From Enterococcus canis NBRC 100695 (GTDB lineage: Bacteria > Bacillota > Bacilli > Lactobacillales > Enterococcaceae), in NCBI RefSeq assembly GCF_001544375.1, contig NZ_BCQJ01000006.1, forward strand, positions 1 to 64,000: a DNA stretch of 64,000 bases, in the 5' to 3' direction. Below the pieces are notes generated by a model, which saw only the letters and a program-made list of their open reading frames with translations, did no database searches and was not told where the DNA came from. Below, piece by piece: positions 9,058 through 18,083 of this stretch; position 1 is the first letter of the stretch; the number at the start of each line of letters is the position of its first letter. Made by a program: the position numbers and the translations under genes.

Positions 9058-9702
9058 CTATTTAAATAGATTTTCAAAGCCATCCTTCAAATCTTGATTA
9101 TCGGTTTCATGGAAGTACAGGTAATTTTGTTCGTTCCCTTGGTTTTGTTCCGTTAAGTAGACTTTTGGTTGTCCGTCTACTAAAACAAAGAAGTATAAGT
9201 GCATAGCCCCAAAAGAGCCAGTCTTAGCATCGGAATATACTGCTACCAACTGATAGCCAGCTCCCATCCCAGTAGTGGACCATTGAATCGGAATCTCCTG
9301 TTTATCCACAACCATTTGCATCGACTTGTCTAACACCTTATCCGGTACTGCTACCCCATAAAAGTCCACATTATGACCAGGCTCGTAGGCGTGATACTCC
9401 TGCCCCATCGTATTGCCCCAATTCTTCATAAAGTCAGTCAATGTGGCTGCTTTTTCAGAAGTCCACAAGTTCGTTTCACTAGTGCTTGAAGTGTCAGCCG
9501 TCATCGCTTCAGAAGAATGACTGCTCGCCACTTCCGAAGAATCGGTACTTGCCGTTGCGGCGCTAGTTTCTGTCGTTGTGCTTGATGCAACAGCGCTTGA
9601 CGAGGTAGATGAGGCACTTGAGCTATTGGTTGTGTCGCTTCCACATGCCGCAAATAATAAAATAGACGCTGCAAATGATGCCAATAAAACCACTTTTTTC
9701 AT
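9058..9702 (-). CDS. DUF4767-like lipoprotein
   Basis: 214 residues. The signal peptide MKKVVLLASFAASILLF ends in a lipobox FAAC, so a lipid-anchored surface protein. A Ser/Thr/Ala-rich linker of about 60 residues (spacer through the wall) leads into a globular C-terminal domain that begins LWTSEKAATLTDFMKNWG, which looks like DUF4767. ATG 9702 has TTGGAG at 9 nt; the in-frame TTG upstream is inside that ribosome binding site. Function unknown; it shares the terminator with the convergent SDR-like gene. Confidence 0.85.
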   Translation of the reverse strand: MKKVVLLASFAASILLFAACGSDTTNSSSASSTSSSAVASSTTTETSAATASTDSSEVASSHSSEAMTADTSSTSETNLWTSEKAATLTDFMKNWGNTMGQEYHAYEPGHNVDFYGVAVPDKVLDKSMQMVVDKQEIPIQWSTTGMGAGYQLVAVYSDAKTGSFGAMHLYFFVLVDGQPKVYLTEQNQGNEQNYLYFHETDNQDLKDGFENLFK

Positions 9703-9719
9703 ATGTACAATCTCCAATC

Positions 9720-10029
9720 ACGTTTATACCTTGATGATAGTCCTAAATAACAGGAATAACAAGTTAAGAAAGCTTTAAAAATAACAGCTTAACAAGCTGA
9801 TTTGCTTTGATCTCAACTAGTTGAGGTCCGAGATAGAATGACTGTTTATCGTTACCAAATTTTTGCTCACCATCGCAAAGGATTCTTGCACTTCTTTTTG
9901 TGCTCGTTTAACTAATTGCTTTTTCCACAGAGCCTACTCACCTCTTCCCTCGCTTTATTGTTGCAAAGCTATCTAAATAAATAAAAAACAAGTACCTAGA
10001 CTCCAGATACTTGTTTTTACGTTAGTGAT
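9720..10029. other. Intergenic region with a short coding-like remnant
   Basis: Promoter region of the lipoprotein gene and downstream side of the TDT gene. On the minus strand, about 9817-9930 reads as a 36-codon open stretch (WKKQLVKRAQKEVQESF onward) that ends at TAG but has no ATG/GTG/TTG start; it may be the tail of a decayed gene. Weak support. Confidence 0.3.
9983..10019 (-). terminator. Terminator of the TDT transporter gene
   Basis: Minus-strand hairpin AAAACAAGTA / TACTTGTTTT followed by a T-rich tract, right after the stop of the TDT gene. Confidence 0.8.
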
Positions 10030-10989
10030 TCAACTTAACTCTTCTATATATTCAGCGGTCTTAGTAGCAGTCACTAAAAAACGGCCATAATGGTAGGCGA
10101 CATACGCAACTACGAAGGATGCAATCCCTATTTCTAGCCAACAAATGCCTTGTAACGCAAATCTCCAACTAGAAGTGATAGGCAAAATCGAAGTCGCCTC
10201 TGACAGAGCAGTAGCGGAGATCACTAGCGGAAAAGTAAACGCCGCATAACTTGGATAAAAAGGTAGTCGTCTTAAAGGAATAATCATTTTCAAAACTACT
10301 ACATAGAGCAACTGCGACAGTAGCAGAAGACTTACTACCAATGTCATTTGCGGATGTGAATAAACCTTGAGATAACCTGTAAGGCAAAGTGAGCCGGGGG
10401 CCGCAATAATCGTAATCAAGGGTAAAGTAGCCTCCGCCATTTGTCGATAATTGAAGACGCGGTGCAATACGAACGGCAGCAAGAATAGATAAAATCCCAG
10501 CGCGACCCAAAAGATGATTTGACCTAGCGCAGGATAAAAGTTGCCAGAAGTGACCGAAATCACCCCAATTCCTACGTATACGATAAACCAACTAGGGTAA
10601 ATATGCTCAATCAGCACCTCTTTTTTAATAACAAAGCGGTAAGTAAATAGTAGCATCAGACCGAAATGCAGAAATAACGTTCCTAACCATAACAGGCGAA
10701 CCATTCCAGCTAGTCCTGGGAACTGGACTAGATATGTACAGATCACCATCAATCCCATTGTGAAAGTTGGCGCTACTGAAGCAATGATGGGATCTGACAA
10801 ATGTGCCCGCGTTTCGTGAAATAATAATAACAGCTTTAACAATACCAGTATCATTAAGCCACTAGCAATCAGTCCCAGTAGATTTCCTAAAGCTGACCAG
10901 CCGACACTTTTCAACAAATTTCCCAATGAGGCCGTTCCTAAGATCAAGCCGCAAATGGGGATGGGCAGTGCCCGTAATAAACGTTTCAT
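10030..10989 (-). CDS. TDT/TehA-family transporter
   Basis: 319 residues and about ten predicted membrane segments with few charges, the fold of the tellurite-resistance/dicarboxylate transporter family (TehA, Mae1, SLAC1). The N-terminal PIPICGLILGTASLGNLL is typical of it. It probably carries an anion or small organic acid; substrate unknown. Strong AAAGGAGG before the ATG. Transcribed divergently from a LysR-type gene, which is therefore its most likely regulator. Confidence 0.85.
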   Translation of the reverse strand: MKRLLRALPIPICGLILGTASLGNLLKSVGWSALGNLLGLIASGLMILVLLKLLLLFHETRAHLSDPIIASVAPTFTMGLMVICTYLVQFPGLAGMVRLLWLGTLFLHFGLMLLFTYRFVIKKEVLIEHIYPSWFIVYVGIGVISVTSGNFYPALGQIIFWVALGFYLFLLPFVLHRVFNYRQMAEATLPLITIIAAPGSLCLTGYLKVYSHPQMTLVVSLLLLSQLLYVVVLKMIIPLRRLPFYPSYAAFTFPLVISATALSEATSILPITSSWRFALQGICWLEIGIASFVVAYVAYHYGRFLVTATKTAEYIEELS

Positions 10990-11093
10990 TCAACTTGACC
11001 TCCTTTCAAGCTTTAGTATACTAAGAGTGATATCATTACGGAAATCAATCTTTTCTATGCTAATTATTACTAAAACAAATAAGGATTGCTTGA

Positions 11094-11903
11094 ATGTTTT
11101 CATTACTACGAACCTTTATTACTGTCTATGAGACGCGCAACTTCACGCAAACCGCAGAAAAACTGTTTTTATCACAACCTACTATCTCCGCTCAAATTAA
11201 AAAATTGGAATCAGAACTACAAACGCCGCTTTTTATCCGCAAAGGTAAATTAGAGATCAGCCCTACTAAAGAGGCTGACTTCCTCTACCCCCGCTGCTTG
11301 GTTCTTCTAGAGGAATGGGCGGACACCCGTCAACGGATTGTGGACAAAGAAACCTTTCGGGAAAGCTGTCAAATTGCGGCCTCAAATACTTGCGCTACCC
11401 ATTTATTACCACGCCTCATGCCACATTTACTAGCTGCGTTTCCCACAGTAGACTTTCGGATCGACATGCGCAATTCCCACGAAGTCGTGCAACAGCTGCA
11501 CCAGCACCAAGCAGATCTCGGACTGATTGAAAAACCACAACCCGTAGCTGACTTGCGGCGTGAACTATTGCTGGAAGATGAACTAATTTTAGCTGGAAAG
11601 CCCGACGCACCTTGGCTTTTACGGGAAGCTGATTCAGGCTTGCGCGCATATAACGATGACTACCTGACCCAGCAAAATTTGACTCCGGCATTTTTACCTG
11701 TTAACAACAATGAAGTCGCCGTCGCTCTGTTGCAAAATGGCGTAGGCCAAACTATTCTATCCAAGCTATCATTACCTGCAGGCGTTCCTTATCGCACCTT
11801 TGAGCCACCAAAAACACGCCCACTTTACTTGGTTTACCGTGAAGAAAAACCCTTGATTTTGAAGATTGCCGCCTTTATCCACAGCACTGTGCCAACATTC
11901 TAA
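11094..11903 (+). CDS. LysR-family transcriptional regulator
   Basis: 269 residues, slightly short for the family. N-terminal winged helix-turn-helix (residues about 1-60: FITVYETRNFTQTAEKLFLSQPTISAQIKKLE) and a C-terminal periplasmic-binding-like effector domain. Start ATG 11094 has AAGGATTGCTTGA upstream. The 104-bp gap to the divergent TDT transporter gene is the expected binding region, so it probably senses the transported compound. Confidence 0.9.
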   Translation: MFSLLRTFITVYETRNFTQTAEKLFLSQPTISAQIKKLESELQTPLFIRKGKLEISPTKEADFLYPRCLVLLEEWADTRQRIVDKETFRESCQIAASNTCATHLLPRLMPHLLAAFPTVDFRIDMRNSHEVVQQLHQHQADLGLIEKPQPVADLRRELLLEDELILAGKPDAPWLLREADSGLRAYNDDYLTQQNLTPAFLPVNNNEVAVALLQNGVGQTILSKLSLPAGVPYRTFEPPKTRPLYLVYREEKPLILKIAAFIHSTVPTF

Positions 11904-11973
11904 GGTAGCTTGTTATCAGACAGCTTTTCCTTGTTATGCTACACTTAAGCTATCAATGAAAAGGAGTTTGATT

Positions 11974-12432
11974 ATGGTAGGAGAATGGTATCAGGCCAAA
12001 GAAGGCCGTGCGGAGCATCTGGTTTATCTGGATAAAGAAGGAAAAGAGTTGCCAAAACTATTGGCTGGGGAAAAAAGCATGGTGATTCGCGGCGCGGCGG
12101 GTCGAAAATCCCCCTTAGGTGGACGCGCCAAGGTGGACGATCTAGTGTATTTTGTGGAAAAAGGTGGAAAACTGACAGTGACGCATCGCGGAATCATCAC
12201 GAAAGTAGTGGAAACCGAAAAAATGACCCCCGAAGAATCCACAGCCTTTGTGGATAGCTATCAAAACCAGCTGAATCTCTCGAAAAAGCAATATACTCGT
12301 TGGGCTGGAAAAAAATTTTTAGCTGTTTATGAAATCCAACACCTTGAAGCCATCGAACCGTTTACCTATGAACGGGCTAAAAATATGGATGACTGGATCA
12401 TCACAAAAAGTATTGACGAAATTAGCGCATGA
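11974..12432 (+). CDS. Hypothetical PUA/EVE-like small protein
   Basis: 152 residues. ATG 11974 is preceded by AAAAGGAG at 7 nt. The central part (MVIRGAAGRKSPLGG, VDDLVYFVEKGG, THRGIITKVVET) recalls PUA-like folds (ASCH/EVE type) that bind modified or structured nucleic acids, but this is a resemblance only. It follows the LysR gene by 70 nt and ends at a terminator. Function unknown. Confidence 0.7.
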   Translation: MVGEWYQAKEGRAEHLVYLDKEGKELPKLLAGEKSMVIRGAAGRKSPLGGRAKVDDLVYFVEKGGKLTVTHRGIITKVVETEKMTPEESTAFVDSYQNQLNLSKKQYTRWAGKKFLAVYEIQHLEAIEPFTYERAKNMDDWIITKSIDEISA

Positions 12433-12471
12433 AAAAGTGGCTTGGGTGTGGAAAACCCCAGGCCACTTTTC
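12432..12471. terminator. Terminator between convergent genes
   Basis: Hairpin AAAAGTGGC / GCCACTTTT with an additional inner stem (TTGGG / CCCAG). It serves the + gene and, in reverse, lies just after phnX. Confidence 0.8.
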
Positions 12472-12503
12472 TTATGCACATTACTTGTTGAAAACTTTTG
12501 CTT

Positions 12504-13286
12504 TTAGGCGCCATCATTCAGTGCTTTCACTAAAAATGGCAGGTCGGCAAGACGGTCGATGACGTAATCCGCGCCGTCTGCATAATACGTTTGGGCGACT
12601 GCTTCTCGTAAAGCTTCCCGCTGCTCCAAGGGTAATGCTCGAAATGCGGGGGTGGTGACTTGAGAAGCCGAGCTGCCTTCAATGACACCTACTGAAATGA
12701 CACCAGCATTTTTTCCTTCTTTAATGTCAGAGCTGGTATCCCCTACCTTAATCACGCGGGCACCTTCCGTGATGCCCATCAAAGCTAGATTCTGAAAAAT
12801 CATATCTGGGGCCGGACGTCCTACACCTGCTACATCATCAGGTGTCACTAGAAAATCCGGCTGATAGCCCGCTTCATGAGCGCCCGCCGCCACAACTGCC
12901 ATCATCTCACGGGTATAACCTGTGGTACTGCCAATCTTAATATGATGCTTACGTAACCAATGAACGGTTCTCAACAATCCTTCTTTGGGGGCCGTGTAGG
13001 TGGATAAGGTTGCGAACAGGGCTTCTTCAAAATCCTGATAAATTTTTTGGGCCGCCAACTCTGTAGGAACTGTACCGTAACGATCTTGCCACTGCTTTTC
13101 TACCCGTGGCAAGGCTAGTAACGTTTTGATATGGTCGATTTTCAGTAGTCCCATTGGTTTGCGAATTTCCGTTTCTGTCAATTGGATACCCGCTTGTTGA
13201 AAGGCGGTTTGAAAAGCGGCCACTGGTGCTAGACAGCCATCATCCACCGTCGTGCCGGCCCAATCAAAAATGACACCACGAATCAT
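12504..13286 (-). CDS. phnX: Phosphonoacetaldehyde hydrolase
   Basis: 260 residues. HAD-family enzyme that cleaves the C-P bond of phosphonoacetaldehyde into acetaldehyde and phosphate. Nucleophile D8 in DWAGTTVD; Schiff-base lysine K49 in MGLLKIDH, both at the spacing expected from characterised PhnX; HAD motif III/IV region KVGDTSSDIKEGKNAG. The ATG overlaps the phnW stop by one base (TAATG) with AAGGAGG at 7 nt. Last gene of the phosphonate operon. Confidence 0.95.
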   Translation of the reverse strand: MIRGVIFDWAGTTVDDGCLAPVAAFQTAFQQAGIQLTETEIRKPMGLLKIDHIKTLLALPRVEKQWQDRYGTVPTELAAQKIYQDFEEALFATLSTYTAPKEGLLRTVHWLRKHHIKIGSTTGYTREMMAVVAAGAHEAGYQPDFLVTPDDVAGVGRPAPDMIFQNLALMGITEGARVIKVGDTSSDIKEGKNAGVISVGVIEGSSASQVTTPAFRALPLEQREALREAVAQTYYADGADYVIDRLADLPFLVKALNDGA

Positions 13287-14389
13287 TAGACTACCTCCTT
13301 TGCTGCTTTGTTGCTGACATAATCCGCCGCTAGCTGAATGACGGCCTGCATATCAGCGGGATAAATCTCACCAATGTTCCCAATGCGGAAACAATCAATC
13401 TCACTAATTTTGCCAGGATAAATTGCATAGCCATTTGCTTTCAAATAGTCATAAAAATCGGCAAAAGAAAATTCCGAAAAGGGGTAATAAAAGGTCGTAA
13501 TAAACGGACCTTGATCGGCTTCTGCAATCAGTGGTTGAAAGCCTAATTCTGCCATGCCCCTTCGTAATAGCTGATTATTTTCCGCATAGCGGGCAAAACG
13601 GGCCGGAATTCCACCTTCTTCTGCCAACTCTTTTAAGGCTTGCGCAAAAGCTAAGACTGTATGGGTAGGCGAGGTAAACCGCCACTTCCCATCCACATCC
13701 ATAGCTTGATGCTGGTCGTAGAGATCTAAGCTCAAGGTGCGAGCTTTGCCGCGACTGGCGGCTAACTGATCTCGGCAGCAAATGACAAAGCCAAAACCGG
13801 GTACTCCTTGGATACATTTATTGGCACTAGAAATGAGGAAATCAATTCCTAAAGTTGCCACTGGAATCTCGATTCCGCCAAAGCTCGACATGGCATCCAC
13901 AATAAATGTCGCGTGATGCCCTTTGACTACTTTTGCCACACTGGCAATATCATTGAGGATGCCTGAAGTGGTTTCCGAATGAACCATCGCTACAAAATTA
14001 ATGGCGGGATCATGGGCTAAAATGTCCTTAATGGTATCAGGATCCGGCATCTTTGTTTCTGCCACTTCATAGTACACATGATTCAAGTCATAGCGCTGGG
14101 CTATTTGGCGCATCCGTGCGCCATATGCGCCGTTTCCGCAAATCAAGATTTTGTCTAGGGTACCAATTACCGAACTTAAAACAGCTTCTACTGCAAAGCT
14201 ACCGGAGCCTTGCAATAAAATAGCGGTATAGTCTTCTGGGGAAACCTCTGCCAAATCCAGCAGTTGTTTACGAATATGCTGCGTGATAATTTTGTAGTCA
14301 TCATCCCATGTACAATGATCCACCAGCATCGCTTCTTTTACGGTTTTCGTGGTGGTCAAAGGCCCCGGTGTTAATAGTTTATAAGTCAT
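13286..14389 (-). CDS. phnW: 2-aminoethylphosphonate:pyruvate transaminase
   Basis: 367 residues. PLP enzyme of aspartate aminotransferase fold class V that turns 2-aminoethylphosphonate plus pyruvate into phosphonoacetaldehyde plus alanine. PLP lysine K191 in SSANKCIQGVPGFG, D165 in FIVDAMSSFGG, HSETTSG substrate loop, and N-terminal LLTPGPLTTT. Starts one base after the binding-protein stop (TGATATG) with only a weak ribosome binding site, suggesting coupling. Feeds PhnX directly. Confidence 0.95.
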   Translation of the reverse strand: MTYKLLTPGPLTTTKTVKEAMLVDHCTWDDDYKIITQHIRKQLLDLAEVSPEDYTAILLQGSGSFAVEAVLSSVIGTLDKILICGNGAYGARMRQIAQRYDLNHVYYEVAETKMPDPDTIKDILAHDPAINFVAMVHSETTSGILNDIASVAKVVKGHHATFIVDAMSSFGGIEIPVATLGIDFLISSANKCIQGVPGFGFVICCRDQLAASRGKARTLSLDLYDQHQAMDVDGKWRFTSPTHTVLAFAQALKELAEEGGIPARFARYAENNQLLRRGMAELGFQPLIAEADQGPFITTFYYPFSEFSFADFYDYLKANGYAIYPGKISEIDCFRIGNIGEIYPADMQAVIQLAADYVSNKAAKEVV

Positions 14390-14390
14390 A

Positions 14391-15377
14391 TCATTTCACC
14401 AATCCTTGATGTTCTGCTAATAATGCGGGTGTCAATTTTTCACCAAAAGCCTTTTGACTCTTAGCGGTTTCCAAGCCAGCCGTGCTCTCGCCCTCATAAA
14501 GCGCACTTGGGTAGTATTGAATAATCTCTTTGCGGCCAACTGTCAAAATAATTTCCGCCATTTTTTGCAGATCGGTCATTTTTTCTTTGCTTTGACCTTT
14601 ATTAAGAATGCCCAGTGATTCAGTCAAATGATAAGTGCCTTCCGCAGGCTCCACATATTCAATAGGATCACCAGCCTTTTTCGCGGCAACCGCTTGGTGG
14701 CGCAAACCAAAACCTAAAGCGACTTCGCCTACTTTGACCTTTTTCAGCGGAGCCGAACCAGAAGCTTCCACATGATCGCCAGCATTCTCATAGATTTTTG
14801 CTAAAATCTGCTGTGCTTCCTTCTCTCCATAAGTATCAATCAAGCCTTGGAAAAGGAGCCACGCCGTAGAGGACTGTTTAATATCAGAAATTGATAATTG
14901 ACCAGCGTAGGCCGGGTTAGCTAAGTCCTTGAGACTCGTTGGCGGGGTGAGTCCCGCTTCCTGCAAGGCCTTCGTATTGTAGAAAATCACGCCTTCCTGC
15001 ACCGTCAGTGGCAAAGTATAGCCAGTTGTTTCGGCTAACGGTTGAACGTTTACCGCTAGCTTTTCTAGAAAATGATTCTTTTCCTCCGCCGCATCCAGAT
15101 AGAAGGTACTCATTGTGACTAAATCAGCCTCGAGATTTTTACCTTCCGCTAATAATTTACCACCCAACTCAGAGGTGCCTAAACTCTGCAGGACATACTT
15201 GTCCTTAAAGCCATTGTCATCTAAGGCTTTTTCCATAGCCTTCACTGGTTCTTCATCCGCGTTCGTATAGATGACGGCCTTATTCTCAGCAGCGGCCCCA
15301 GCACCTTTACAACCTGCTAGGCCTAATAAGCCCAACCCTAATGTACCTACTAACATAAATTTCACGATTTTTTTCAT
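14391..15377 (-). CDS. phnS: 2-aminoethylphosphonate ABC transporter substrate-binding lipoprotein
   Basis: 328 residues. Lipoprotein signal with lipobox LAGC, then a type II periplasmic-binding fold of the iron/phosphonate (FbpA/PhnS) group: NKAVIYTNADEEPVKAMEKAL, ADLVTMSTFYLDAAEEK, LTVQEGVIFYNTKAL. Immediately followed by phnW and phnX, which makes 2-aminoethylphosphonate the probable ligand. Separated from the permease by 60 nt. Confidence 0.88.
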   Translation of the reverse strand: MKKIVKFMLVGTLGLGLLGLAGCKGAGAAAENKAVIYTNADEEPVKAMEKALDDNGFKDKYVLQSLGTSELGGKLLAEGKNLEADLVTMSTFYLDAAEEKNHFLEKLAVNVQPLAETTGYTLPLTVQEGVIFYNTKALQEAGLTPPTSLKDLANPAYAGQLSISDIKQSSTAWLLFQGLIDTYGEKEAQQILAKIYENAGDHVEASGSAPLKKVKVGEVALGFGLRHQAVAAKKAGDPIEYVEPAEGTYHLTESLGILNKGQSKEKMTDLQKMAEIILTVGRKEIIQYYPSALYEGESTAGLETAKSQKAFGEKLTPALLAEHQGLVK

Positions 15378-15437
15378 TGATTCGCTCCTTTTATCATACT
15401 AACGAGGGTGCGCATTTCCTGTTTCGGTAAACTTGAC

Positions 15438-17102
15438 TTACCGAATGCTGCCCCGTAAATAACGTAACGGTAAAAATCTCTTCTCTTTGACTGGGCCTAA
15501 CCAATATCTTTGCAGCAGCTTAACGAAGAGTAATGTCGCCCCATTGATGGCTAAAATCAGCAGGGATAAGATGAAGATATCCACAAATCGACCAAAATGT
15601 TGTAGCTCTTTGATTTTAGTGGTCATGACGCTGGTTCTGGCAGAAACGAGGAAAATTAAGCCGCTGATGGTCACCATACTATTGGTAAAATAATAACTCA
15701 GCATTTCCAAAATCGTGCTGCGAGAATTGGGAATCAAAATGCGCCACACCAAATCGATCCACCGATCCCCCATAATCTGAGAGGTTTTTTCCCAGCTGTG
15801 ATCCATTTTTTGAAAGCTCTCCTTGGCCATCTGATAAGGTGTCGCGAAAAAATGCACGATATTCGCAATCACCAAAATCGTTAAGGAGTTATGGAGGGGC
15901 GTTCCGCTAAAGGCTAGCAAATACATAATGCCCAGCACCATACCAGGGAAGCTGTTCGTTAAGGTGGCAAACAGCTCAATTCCACGCGCCGCCAGACTAT
16001 TCTGCGGTCCAAATGACGTGACCACGCCAGCTACATAAGCTAAAATCATGCCACAAAGGGCAGACAATAAGCTGACTATTAGGGAATTTTGCAACGTATT
16101 ACTTAACAGATCATCGTTGAAAAAGGCGGTCAGGGCTTTCGTAGTCACGTTCAGTTCATACGGCCAAGCACTGACAAAGGGAATGATGAACATCACCGCA
16201 AACAGCCCCACCAAACCGCCCCCTATAAGTAAGAACAAGCTTCCTAAAAGCAGGTCGCGGAGCCGATTAACCACTACCGGAACTTTCCGTCGCTGCTTAA
16301 AGGATTGCTGTAACTTCTGCAGCTGATGAATCAACAAGACGCTGAATAACGACGGCAGTAGCATCGACAAGGCCACCAATGACCCTTTTTGAAAATCGGG
16401 GATCGAACCTGTAAAACCCTCATATAATAACGTCGTAATAAATACTTTGCGTCCGCCAACTGCAGTAGGAATCCCGAAATCCGTAAAGGCCATAAAGAAC
16501 GTCTGACAAAAGCTGATGCCCAGTAATTTTCGCATCGGTCGTAACACGTTTTGCCAGACACTACTGAAAGGGGTATCCCCCAATAGCCGGGAGACCACTA
16601 GATACTGCTGATCCAAATAATCCATGCCGTTATACAGCAAAAGATACGCTGTCGGTAACGTGTAGATAAAGTAGCCTAAAATCACGCCACCGGAGCCATA
16701 TAATGGAAACAGCTCAAAGCCCAGTAGCCGCGTCCAAAGTCCTTGCTTGCCGAAACAATATAGTAAGACAAAGCCATACGTAATCGTGGGTAGTAGCATC
16801 GGTAAGCGAAACAAGACATCATGCAATCGCCTAAAAGCTTGTGGCAGCCTTGAAAAGTGCATGCCATATGCCAATAGCCAAGCCACCATCACAGCCAAGG
16901 CGGCCGCAGCTCCCGCATGAGCCACGCTATTGCCAAATCCCGTCAGCCAATCACTGGCCCATAAGCTTTCCAGTGCTGCTCCTAAAGGCTGTCCATTCGA
17001 GAAACCTGTCAACAATAGCACGAAAATTGGTAAAACAAAGAAGACCGCAATGCCCCCTAGCAAAAGCCACTGCACCATCGTCGCACATTGGATTCGCTTC
17101 AT
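15438..17102 (-). CDS. 2-aminoethylphosphonate ABC transporter permease, two fused domains
   Basis: 554 residues with about twelve membrane segments. Two BPD-type permease modules are in tandem, like FbpB of iron transporters: the first with GDTPFSSVWQNVLRPMRK and the second with IMGDRWIDLVWRILIPNSRS, both EAA-loop-like. It replaces the separate PhnU and PhnV permeases of enterobacteria. Overlaps the ATPase stop by ATGA, indicating coupling. Confidence 0.88.
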   Translation of the reverse strand: MKRIQCATMVQWLLLGGIAVFFVLPIFVLLLTGFSNGQPLGAALESLWASDWLTGFGNSVAHAGAAAALAVMVAWLLAYGMHFSRLPQAFRRLHDVLFRLPMLLPTITYGFVLLYCFGKQGLWTRLLGFELFPLYGSGGVILGYFIYTLPTAYLLLYNGMDYLDQQYLVVSRLLGDTPFSSVWQNVLRPMRKLLGISFCQTFFMAFTDFGIPTAVGGRKVFITTLLYEGFTGSIPDFQKGSLVALSMLLPSLFSVLLIHQLQKLQQSFKQRRKVPVVVNRLRDLLLGSLFLLIGGGLVGLFAVMFIIPFVSAWPYELNVTTKALTAFFNDDLLSNTLQNSLIVSLLSALCGMILAYVAGVVTSFGPQNSLAARGIELFATLTNSFPGMVLGIMYLLAFSGTPLHNSLTILVIANIVHFFATPYQMAKESFQKMDHSWEKTSQIMGDRWIDLVWRILIPNSRSTILEMLSYYFTNSMVTISGLIFLVSARTSVMTTKIKELQHFGRFVDIFILSLLILAINGATLLFVKLLQRYWLGPVKEKRFLPLRYLRGSIR

Positions 17103-17872
17103 AGCTGTACCACTTGACTAGGCTGTTGAAATAAGGCAAATATATTTTGAATGTTTCGGTATTTTGTTTCCAATTGCGCCACCACAAAGTCTTGAATAAA
17201 GGGACTACCCGCCTCCGCCATAATCTCAGCCGGCGAAGCAAAGGTCGCCACCCGACCATTTTCCAGCACCATCACCTTATCGGATAACGTCAAGGCTTCT
17301 TCTGGATCGTGCGTGACAATAATCGTGGTCAGGTTCAAGGTCTTGGCAATCAGTTGGATCTTGTTTTTGATAGACTCCTTAATCACTCCATCCAGCGCGC
17401 TCAACGGTTCATCCAGTAACAAAATTTCGGGCTTCATCACCAATGTTCGGCCCAACGCCACCCGTTGTTTTTGACCACCAGACAAAGCACTGATGGGCTT
17501 GTCTAAGTGCTGCTCTAAATCCAGCAATTGAATCAATTCTGTTACCTCTTCTGGGCTAGCCAATCCCGGCTTGCGCTTCAAGCCATACAGTAGATTCTCC
17601 TTAGCCGACAAATGAGGAAACAGCCCATAATCCTGAAATACAATATTAAAGCCCCGCTTTTCCATTGGGACATTCGTCATATCCCGGCCCTTATAGACCA
17701 AACGTCCCGCGCTCGGCTGCTCCAATCCTAGAATTAGATTCAGTAACGTCGTTTTCCCCGAACCTGAACGTCCCAATATTGACACGATCTCTCCTGGCAT
17801 AATCGTAAGATTAATATCCGTCAAAATCGTCTGATTACCAAAGTTTTTATGAAGCTGTTGAATCTCTAGCAT
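17099..17872 (-). CDS. phnT: 2-aminoethylphosphonate ABC transporter ATP-binding protein
   Basis: 257 residues. Walker A GRSGSGKTTLL (34-44), signature LSGGQKQRVALGR, Walker B EILLLDEPLSALD and switch histidine VTHDPEEA. First gene of the five-gene phosphonate operon (ATPase, permease, binding protein, PhnW, PhnX). The gene context, not the ATPase itself, indicates the substrate. Confidence 0.9.
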   Translation of the reverse strand: MLEIQQLHKNFGNQTILTDINLTIMPGEIVSILGRSGSGKTTLLNLILGLEQPSAGRLVYKGRDMTNVPMEKRGFNIVFQDYGLFPHLSAKENLLYGLKRKPGLASPEEVTELIQLLDLEQHLDKPISALSGGQKQRVALGRTLVMKPEILLLDEPLSALDGVIKESIKNKIQLIAKTLNLTTIIVTHDPEEALTLSDKVMVLENGRVATFASPAEIMAEAGSPFIQDFVVAQLETKYRNIQNIFALFQQPSQVVQL

Positions 17873-17931
17873 AGTATTCCCTCTCTTTTCTGGGTCTCTT
17901 CCGTAACTGCAGCATTTCCTTTACAAGCCCC

Positions 17932-18005
17932 AGTATAATCGGGCAATGTTAATCCTGTGACAGCTTTACGTAAAAGATCCGTAAAGCATGTATCTATTAT
18001 GTAAA
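17932..18005 (-). promoter_or_regulatory. Promoter and Pho-box-like repeats of the phn operon
   Basis: Minus strand: -10 TATACT (17932-17937) with no good -35. Upstream are two TTTACG hexamers exactly 11 bp apart (17969-17974 and 17980-17985) and a third TTTACA at 18000-18005. The 11-bp spacing and sequence recall PhoP boxes of low-GC Gram-positives (TTAACA-like, about 5 bp apart). One repeat is also part of the dyad CTTTTACGTAAAG (17964-17976). Confidence 0.45.
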
Positions 18006-18029
18006 GACCGTTTTTTTATGATTGAAAAT

Positions 18030-18070
18030 AAAAAAGTGAGACCTGCGCCTGTAAGCAAGTCTCACTTTTC
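18030..18070 (-). terminator. Terminator of the 130-residue membrane protein gene
   Basis: Stem AAAAGTGAGAC / GTCTCACTTTT, with T-run on the minus strand. Separates the upstream small gene from the phn promoter. Confidence 0.85.
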
Positions 18071-18083
18071 CTAATTTATCCAG

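Noticed and set aside
9817-9930. 36-codon coding-like stretch on minus
   Set aside because: No usable start codon and no recognised family; kept only as an intergenic note.
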